Below are positions 58,922-64,000 of a DNA stretch of 64,000 nucleotides, one piece after another (position 1 is the stretch's first letter; the number at the start of each line of letters is the position of its first letter). The notes beneath the pieces are model-generated. The model worked only from the letters and a program-made list of their open reading frames with translations, made no database searches and was not told where the DNA came from. Both the position numbers and the translations under genes were made by a program. Source of the stretch: Ningiella ruwaisensis (GTDB lineage Bacteria; Pseudomonadota; Gammaproteobacteria; Enterobacterales; Alteromonadaceae); contig NZ_RAHT01000004.1 of the NCBI RefSeq assembly GCF_004798935.1, positions 1-64,000 on the forward strand, given 5' to 3'.

Positions 58922-59896
58922 TCATTCATTTGATTCCCTTGTCGCTAAAAGGTTTTCAATTAATCTAATGATTGTATCTTTTTCGTTTGGGTCTGACTCC
59001 GCAACTAGCAACGTCGTTGCTGCTAGGCCGGTATCGTTAATTACTGGCTCAAAAGCGCTGTTGTATAGTCGATTATTACGGTTGAGAAAATCTACAAACA
59101 AGAAAGCAGCAGTTCGTTTATTGCCATCACTGAATGGGTGATTTTTGACAACAAAGTAGAGCAAATGTGCCGCTTTTGACTCTACCGTTGGATAGGCTGG
59201 CTCTCCGAACACCGTCTGTTCTAAATTCCCCCAAATTGAGCTTAAACCGTTTTCACGCTCACTAGCAAACAGCTCTGTCGCTTCGCCCTTTTCCATTAAT
59301 TGACGCTTAAGCTCACCAATTGCAAGCTTTATATCAGAGAGCGCTGAGAGCGTACCACCTGGAGAACCTTTCGGCTCGGTGAGCATACCTTCATCGTATT
59401 GTTGTAGCCATAAAAAGGTAGATGTGTATTTACCTATAATGTCAACTAGGCCAGCTCCAAATTCGCTGTTTCTTGGTAGACTAGCAGCGCGTTTAACAAG
59501 CTTTAGCGCACTTTCCAGTTCAGCGGCATTCTTACTTAGACGGTCTTCATTTAGTGTGTAGCCTCTCAATAAGTGCTGTTTGAGAGTTTTGGTTGCCCAC
59601 TGGCGAAACTTGACACCTTGTTTTGACTTCACACGGTAGCCAACTGAAATAATGACATCGAGCGAATAGAGGTTTACGGGCTTATCTGAATTAGCAATAT
59701 GCATTTTTTGCATATTGCTTTCTTTTTCTAATTCGCCTTCTTTGAACACATTGTTTGTATGCCTCGAAATAACAGATTGATCACGGTCAAACAACTCAAT
59801 TAATTGAGTCTGAGTAAGCCATACTGAGTCTTCATTAACAGAGACGTCTAGGTTAATGCTTCCGTCATCACTTTGATAAACCTCAACTTCGTTCAC
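58922..59896 (-). CDS. RhuM-family protein with Fic/Doc domain
   Basis: A 324-residue two-domain protein. The N-terminal half is the RhuM virulence-protein type (VWLTQTQLIELFDRDQSVISRHTNNVFKEGEL, LYSLDVIISVGYRVKSKQGVKFRQWATKTLKQHLLRGY). The C-terminal half carries a Fic-superfamily motif HPFSDGNKRT (His253 to Thr262). The NKR ending is as in Doc toxins, whereas AMPylating Fic enzymes end NGR. Doc-type enzymes modify translation factors, so a toxin or defence role is plausible. Start GTG at 59896. No Phd-like antitoxin is adjacent. First accessory gene beyond trmH, on the opposite strand. Confidence 0.88.
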   Translation of the reverse strand: MNEVEVYQSDDGSINLDVSVNEDSVWLTQTQLIELFDRDQSVISRHTNNVFKEGELEKESNMQKMHIANSDKPVNLYSLDVIISVGYRVKSKQGVKFRQWATKTLKQHLLRGYTLNEDRLSKNAAELESALKLVKRAASLPRNSEFGAGLVDIIGKYTSTFLWLQQYDEGMLTEPKGSPGGTLSALSDIKLAIGELKRQLMEKGEATELFASERENGLSSIWGNLEQTVFGEPAYPTVESKAAHLLYFVVKNHPFSDGNKRTAAFLFVDFLNRNNRLYNSAFEPVINDTGLAATTLLVAESDPNEKDTIIRLIENLLATRESNE

Positions 59897-60064
59897 TTTC
59901 TATCTCTCTATTCTTTTGACTTGCCAACTCAGTGTGTAGTTTATTGTACTGTAAGTCCACTGTCCTTTGAGGTGGAAAATCATGTTGCGAAGGTACGTTT
60001 TACAAACCTTATGTACAAATTATTGGATAATCGTTCCAAGAAAGAACAATCTGAACTTACGCTG

Positions 60065-60086
60065 TGTTCGCATAGCGGACTCTGAG
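60065..60086 (+). repeat. Copy of dispersed 22-nt motif
   Basis: TGTTCGCATAGCGG plus an eight-base extension, 18 of 22 identical to 58839-58860. It lies in the gap between the RhuM/Fic gene and the HEPN-like gene, about 110 nt downstream of the HEPN-like stop on the minus strand. Confidence 0.5.
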
Positions 60087-60194
60087 TATTTTTAAAAATT
60101 ACAAAACTTTTTATCGTCAACTTGGTCTGGTTTAGAAAATAACCGGCGCAGCTTTGATGCGTCCGGCGCCGAAGGTGCGAAGTTGATTGACCTG

Positions 60195-61367
60195 TTAGCT
60201 TTCTTCTATAAGTAAGTAACCCCATATGTGTCCTTCAAAAATTGATTTTTCTTCTTGTGGGTATAGGTGTACATAAAGGTATCTTTCTGATGGATCAAAG
60301 CCGGAGACTATTCTATCTACGTTATAGTAATAATTCTCTTCGACCACCCCAACTTGTTCTGAATCGAGAGAAGGCTCTTTAAACACGGGCTTATCTATAT
60401 ATATAGGCGGCGCTGGTATCGACTTTTCTATTTTAGGATATCTTCTACTTGAATCCATCTCTTGTTTTTTTAGTAGAAAATCAATGAGCAAATCTAGGCA
60501 ATAATTGAAATTTTCAATATTAAGCTCATTGGCAATAAAGGTGCTTGAGTACTCAAAATGCCATTGATCTTTTTCAGTTCTAACAACTTCAGGAGTTAGT
60601 CGTCGAAAATTTTCGATATCTACGGTACTAGCACCTATCTCCATACAGTCGGTCTTTAATTGATCATTGTTGATTTGAATGTAGTCGATTGGCTTACTTA
60701 CATTCTTAGCAATCCATTGCTTGTTCCTCGTCCAATAATGAGCCTTCATTCCTCCCGAGGCGCCCAGACTAAGTGAGCCCAGCAACCCATTGTCATTCTC
60801 ATCTCGATCACGAAATGCATAAACACAATATTCGTATTCATATGAAGTGAAAAATGCTTTGCGCAGACCAATTAGAGCATCAAGGTACTTTTCTTGCTCC
60901 GATAGCGAAATAGACTCTTTAATCATATCTTTAGCTTCCCCGTCCTTTAAGATGTCGGTAAGAAATATTTCACTTAACTTGGCACCTACAACCTTTTCTA
61001 GTAAAGAGTCGACGAAAGTTACAGCAACATTGAAATAATTCACAACGGAAGCGGGCTCCGCTAATTGCCCATAATGTTTAGAAATTACCCTTTGCTTGTT
61101 TAGTGCTTTAATAGTGCCAGACTTTATGATTGGAATTTTCTGTTTCTTCAGTTCCCCAAGTAATTCGTCAAAAGATTTAGATTCCAACGCTCTCTGCTCA
61201 TCAATGTCTAACTCGTCTAAAGCTGCCAACACAACTAACTCAACGAAGTCCTGCAAAAGAATTATTCCTGCAGTACAGGCATGCTTATCACCTGAATTAG
61301 CTAAGTATTTGGTTTCACGATAAATGGACTTAGCGACCATTAATGTATGTAAAGTTGATGTCTTCAT
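60195..61367 (-). CDS. Protein with HEPN-like N-terminal domain, cassette gene
   Basis: A 390-residue cytoplasmic protein. The start at 61367 (MKTSTLHTLMVAKSIYRETK) has AGGA eight bases upstream; a longer frame would read through attC into the intron. The N-terminal 130 residues are helical and contain NKQRVISKHYG, with Arg93 and His98 spaced as RX4H, the catalytic pattern of HEPN ribonucleases in toxins and abortive-infection proteins. The C-terminal two thirds (Tyr/Glu-rich, ending IFEGHIWGYLLIEES) is not recognised. It begins 17 nt after the attC R box, and its own stop TAA lies inside AGCTAAC, the same 7-mer as the attC R box. HEPN assignment rests on the motif and helix pattern. Confidence 0.6.
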   Translation of the reverse strand: MKTSTLHTLMVAKSIYRETKYLANSGDKHACTAGIILLQDFVELVVLAALDELDIDEQRALESKSFDELLGELKKQKIPIIKSGTIKALNKQRVISKHYGQLAEPASVVNYFNVAVTFVDSLLEKVVGAKLSEIFLTDILKDGEAKDMIKESISLSEQEKYLDALIGLRKAFFTSYEYEYCVYAFRDRDENDNGLLGSLSLGASGGMKAHYWTRNKQWIAKNVSKPIDYIQINNDQLKTDCMEIGASTVDIENFRRLTPEVVRTEKDQWHFEYSSTFIANELNIENFNYCLDLLIDFLLKKQEMDSSRRYPKIEKSIPAPPIYIDKPVFKEPSLDSEQVGVVEENYYYNVDRIVSGFDPSERYLYVHLYPQEEKSIFEGHIWGYLLIEES

Positions 61368-61384
61368 CTTAATCCTGTTTTGAA

Positions 61385-61442
61385 AGCTAACGCTAAGCTC
61401 AGGAGCGACTCGCGAAGCGAGCCGTCCCCTGCAGCGCCTTGT
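61385..61442 (-). other. Integron attC site (larger part), split by group II intron
   Basis: Joined with 63379-63383 this forms a 63-nt attC on the minus strand. R boxes AGCTAAC and GTTAGCT are perfect reverse complements. Between them are two imperfectly complementary arms (AAGGCGCTGCAGGGG..., ...CTCCTGAGCTTAGC) with unpaired bases and a TTCG apical loop. The 5' AACAAGGCG and 3' TTAGCGTTAGCT ends match the usual gene-to-attC orientation, so cassettes read on the minus strand: SIR2-like gene, attC, then HEPN-like gene. Confidence 0.85.
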
Positions 61443-61959
61443 GTACGCCCAGCATGGGCATGAACTAATGAGGTGAAAGTCCTCTGTAGGAAGATCACCG
61501 TTGTTTAACACACTGTTATTCAACGCGAACTACTAGCGAATGGCAAGGGCTAAATCGTGAGAGATAGTCTGGAGGAAGCCGCTAGCAAATCTGCGAGCTG
61601 ATGGACAAGAACATCATATGAGGCGTAGGCTGAAGGTGAGTTGGCACAAGACAACGAAACCATGTGATCTAACGGCCACCGTAAATGATGCAGCAGTGCA
61701 GAGACAGTCCATGCTCTTATCTGGGGAGATCTGCTCTAAGAGCGATCGGTGAATACCAGTAAGGCTCTGGTATACAAGTGCCTTGGCGCAGAGGAAACGC
61801 ATCATCCACTGCGAGCGAATTCGATGCAAACCGATAGCGCTGTTACAGGTAACTGTGGCGGTGATAGAGCAGAAGTCAGCAGACGGCATAGTAGCCAAAT
61901 GCCCAGCGTAATGGCTGGGACACGGCCAAGGCCGGAACATTTAGAATAAAGGAGGAGCC

Positions 61960-63309
61960 TTGTCAGACTTGAACACACGAATGCCGTCCGGTAGTGACGT
62001 GACTCAGCGTACTGATGAGCAGCCAGCCTTTAGCGCAGATCTACTCGAACTTTTTCTCCAGCCTTCCAATCTTGTGTCGGCATGGAAGCAGGTTCGAGCC
62101 AACAAAGGGGCCGCTGGCATTGATGGCATGACCATTGATGACTTCCCCGCTTGGGCAAACGCCGGAAACTGGAAACGTGTTATGACTGCGCTTCGCTCAG
62201 GCCAATACCAACCTTCACCGGTGAAACGCGTTGAGATTGACAAACCTGATGGCGGAAAACGTCAATTAGGGATCCCAACTATCGTTGACCGTGTTATCCA
62301 ACAAGCGATTGCCCAAGTCCTTACGCCTATTTTCGACCCAACCTTCTCAGATAATAGTTTTGGGTTCAGGCCACATCGAAATGGGCAACAAGCAGTGAAG
62401 CAGGTAAACAGCATTATCAAAACGGGACGCCGTTTTGCCGTAGATGTTGATCTGTCTAAGTTCTTTGACCGCGTTAATCACGATTTACTCATGACCTACC
62501 TTGGCTACAAAGTGAAGGATAAGCGACTGCTTAAACTGATTAAACGATACTTACGAGCTGGGATTCTCTGCAAAACCAAAGGGGATAACCAGTTTTATAG
62601 TAAGAGTCGAGAAGGTGTTCCTCAGGGCGGGCCATTATCGCCGCTGTTGGCAAACATCATGCTAGACCCATTGGACAAAGAGCTTGAGAAACGGGGTCAC
62701 GAATTTGCACGATATGCGGACGATTTTACCATACTGGTAAAGACGCCCCGTTCGGGTGAACGCGTGCTCAACAGTATCAGCAGATTCCTGCGCCACCGCT
62801 TGAAGTTAGTTGTTAATACAACCAAAAGCCACGTCGTTAAAACCAGTGAAAGCAAATTCCTTGGATTTACCTTCAAGGCAGGCCGCATTCAATGGCATCC
62901 TAAGACCCTGATGAAGTTTAAGCAACAGGTTCGACGATTAACGAACCGCAACTGGGGCGTATCGATGCAATACCAACTCTTTAAACTCAGTCAGTATTTA
63001 CGAGGCTGGATAAATTACTTTGGTATCGCCAGTGGATATCAGCGCTGTGTAGAACTGGATCACTGGATCCGGCGCAGAGTGAGAATGGCTTACTGGCGTC
63101 AGTGGCGAAAACCACGCACTAAGGTACGAAACTTAATGAGACTGGGCGTGCATGTTCAAGCTGCGGTAGCGTGTGGTATCACCAGCAAAGGGCCATGGCG
63201 TAGTGCAAAATCTCCGGGGATCAATCAAGCATTATCACTTGATTACCTAAAATCCGAAGGGCTTTATTCACTACGTGATGGATGGGTTGCGCTTCACTAC
63301 CCTAAATGA
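61960..63309 (+). CDS. ltrA: Group II intron reverse transcriptase/maturase
   Basis: A 449-residue reverse transcriptase that splices and moves its intron. RT blocks are AWKQVRANKGAAGIDGMT, KRQLGIPTIVDRVIQQAI, FGFRPHRNGQQAV, the palm DVDLSKFFD, GVPQGGPLSPLLANIMLD and the catalytic YADD (252-255). The maturase (X) domain runs from about 330 (LRGWINYFGIASGY) to the end. No HNH endonuclease domain follows, as in class C intron proteins. Start TTG at 61960 with GGAGGAG just upstream; ATG at 61981 is an alternative. No frameshift, so it may be active. Confidence 0.96.
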   Translation: MSDLNTRMPSGSDVTQRTDEQPAFSADLLELFLQPSNLVSAWKQVRANKGAAGIDGMTIDDFPAWANAGNWKRVMTALRSGQYQPSPVKRVEIDKPDGGKRQLGIPTIVDRVIQQAIAQVLTPIFDPTFSDNSFGFRPHRNGQQAVKQVNSIIKTGRRFAVDVDLSKFFDRVNHDLLMTYLGYKVKDKRLLKLIKRYLRAGILCKTKGDNQFYSKSREGVPQGGPLSPLLANIMLDPLDKELEKRGHEFARYADDFTILVKTPRSGERVLNSISRFLRHRLKLVVNTTKSHVVKTSESKFLGFTFKAGRIQWHPKTLMKFKQQVRRLTNRNWGVSMQYQLFKLSQYLRGWINYFGIASGYQRCVELDHWIRRRVRMAYWRQWRKPRTKVRNLMRLGVHVQAAVACGITSKGPWRSAKSPGINQALSLDYLKSEGLYSLRDGWVALHYPK

Positions 63310-63310
63310 A

Positions 63311-63378
63311 ACGCCCTGTGCGGAGCCGCATGCAGGGTGTTGTGGGGGCTGGAGGCTAGATACCTCCGGCTACCCGAT
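63311..63378 (+). ncRNA. Domains V and VI of the group II intron
   Basis: Domain V: ACGCCCTG (63311-63318) pairs with CAGGGTGT (63333-63340), with TGCG/CGCA above a bulge and a GAGC tip. CGC at 63312-63314 fits the catalytic triad of group IIC introns. Domain VI: GGAGG/CCTCC and GGG/CCC stems with a candidate branch-point A at 63372, about 7 nt from the 3' end. Confidence 0.75.
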
Positions 63379-64000
63379 TAGCTGAAAGCAGCTCATCGAA
63401 AACTTTAGATTTTACAAAGCGCTCAAAAGTATATTCATGGTAATCGACATTTTTTGCCAACCCTTCATACCTGTGCTTGAGATCTTTGGCTCGGCTTTTA
63501 TTGATAACAATAATTTTTCCATCGTCCGAAAAACAACGTCTTATCAACGCACGGATATGAACATCTGCCTCAGGAAACGAATATCCAATAAAAACTAATT
63601 GTTTAGCGTTACCTACTAAATAGGATGCCTCATCATAAAGCTTGCTGAAGATAAAGTTATGGTTGCTTTTGATATGCGTTGGCATTTGAAGTAAAGAAGA
63701 GAGTCGATTACCATCAAAGGGGCACTCTGTCACCTGGGCATCCATAAATGACCTAAAAGAGTTGAGCTTGAGATTGAACTCGTGCTGCCAAGGTGTAAGT
63801 GCTATTTGTCCGCAGCATGTGCAGTACTTCCAATTTAGACTACCGTGCAATTTGATTAGTTTAAGTCTAGTGACGTTTTTATAATTAAAGTTTTCGGTGG
63901 GCTTTTTCGGGTCAATCCACCAATCAAACGGCACCCCTGCTTCTGGATGTCTAAAATTCACAAAGTCAAGACAGTAGTCAATTAAACATTCAGGGTATAT
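63356..64000 (-). CDS. SIR2-like domain protein, partial (N-terminus outside window)
   Basis: The reading frame is open to the window edge, so the start lies beyond 64000. At least 214 residues are visible. KLIKLHGSLNWKYC and QLVFIGYSFPEADVHIRALIRRC match the SIR2_2-type family, whose members bind NAD and occur in defence proteins. Four Cys (CTCCGQ, CPFDG, and others) may form a zinc site. The last residues NRVAGGI come from the intron; without it the frame would continue SANKALQGTARFASRS and stop inside attC, as many cassette genes do. The intron thus changes only the last residues. Confidence 0.8.
   Translation of the reverse strand: MYPECLIDYCLDFVNFRHPEAGVPFDWWIDPKKPTENFNYKNVTRLKLIKLHGSLNWKYCTCCGQIALTPWQHEFNLKLNSFRSFMDAQVTECPFDGNRLSSLLQMPTHIKSNHNFIFSKLYDEASYLVGNAKQLVFIGYSFPEADVHIRALIRRCFSDDGKIIVINKSRAKDLKHRYEGLAKNVDYHEYTFERFVKSKVFDELLSANRVAGGI

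Larger units (their letters stand above)
61443..63378 (+). mobile_element. Group IIC-attC-type intron, complete
   Basis: A 1936-nt retroelement inserted in the R box of attC. The 5' end GTACGCCCAGCATGGG is a variant of the GUGYG-type intron start. A 517-nt structured RNA region precedes the maturase gene, and domains V and VI follow it. Excising 61443-63378 rebuilds both the attC palindrome and the SIR2-like reading frame. Small size, maturase without endonuclease domain, CGC at the base of domain V and attC insertion all fit group IIC-attC introns, known to target such sites. Ends are set by the reconstruction and could differ by a base. Confidence 0.88.

Noticed and set aside
59897-60194. 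Second canonical attC between the RhuM/Fic and HEPN-like genes
   Set aside because: One R box and a hairpin exist, but no matching second R box was found; kept only as a possible degenerate site.
61368-61523. N-terminal extension of the HEPN-like protein
   Set aside because: It reads through attC and into the 5' end of the intron; the ATG at 61367 has its own ribosome binding site.
61614-61940. Reading frames inside the intron's 5' RNA region
   Set aside because: They lie in the structured RNA part of a group II intron and show no domain.

Overview
The window looks like a chromosomal segment of a marine gammaproteobacterium close to Alteromonadaceae (Alteromonas/Glaciecola-like). This is judged from gene content and order: gmk-rpoZ-spoT-ridA-trmH, hemCD and hemXY, a prpB-prpC-acnD-prpF propionate operon, RoxA, HtpX, CyaY, ArfB, and proteins with PEP-CTERM-like tails. 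The placement is inference; no rRNA, tRNA or CRISPR array was seen.

Layout. 1-7 kb: two exported proteins with C-terminal sorting-like tails, a GNAT acetyltransferase, a truncated antitoxin-like gene, a SYLF lipoprotein and an S9 peptidase, separated by long gene-poor gaps. 7.4-15.1 kb: ThuA-like protein, RoxA ribosomal oxygenase, a TPR-like membrane protein, an octaheme c-type cytochrome, a Tat-exported Gfo/Idh/MocA oxidoreductase and an AraC regulator. 15.1-28.5 kb: HtpX, MetY, a thioesterase, Fe-alcohol dehydrogenase, a lipoprotein/DUF4105 pair, cold-shock protein, a sensor without output domain, glutathione-dependent formaldehyde detoxification (FrmA, FghA), a VNG-repeat lipoprotein and ArfB. 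28.5-35.3 kb: the 2-methylcitrate cycle operon led by its own GntR repressor, with a good promoter whose -10 box overlaps a perfect 12-bp operator-like palindrome, closed by a terminator.

35.3-42.9 kb is a signalling region: a 7TM-DISM/PAS/GGDEF/EAL protein divergent from a tight four-gene operon (HTH plus receiver-like protein, PhnD-like binding protein, histidine kinase, response regulator with a degenerate HD-GYP domain). 42.9-52.9 kb holds the haem genes hemC-hemD and hemX-hemY, separated by about 5.8 kb containing an MscS channel, a TonB-dependent receptor and a probable phase-variable secreted-protein gene. In that gene a heptanucleotide tandem repeat directly after the start codon leaves the rest of the gene one base out of frame.

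52.9-58.7 kb is ordinary housekeeping sequence. From 58.7 kb to the end the content becomes accessory: RhuM/Fic-Doc, a HEPN-like protein and a SIR2-like protein, all on the minus strand. An integron attC site between the last two is split by a complete group IIC-type intron (61443-63378) with its reverse transcriptase/maturase. Restoring the exons rebuilds a 63-nt attC with perfect R boxes and an uninterrupted SIR2 reading frame that ends inside attC, as cassette genes often do. This end of the window is best read as part of an integron cassette array, possibly carrying defence genes.
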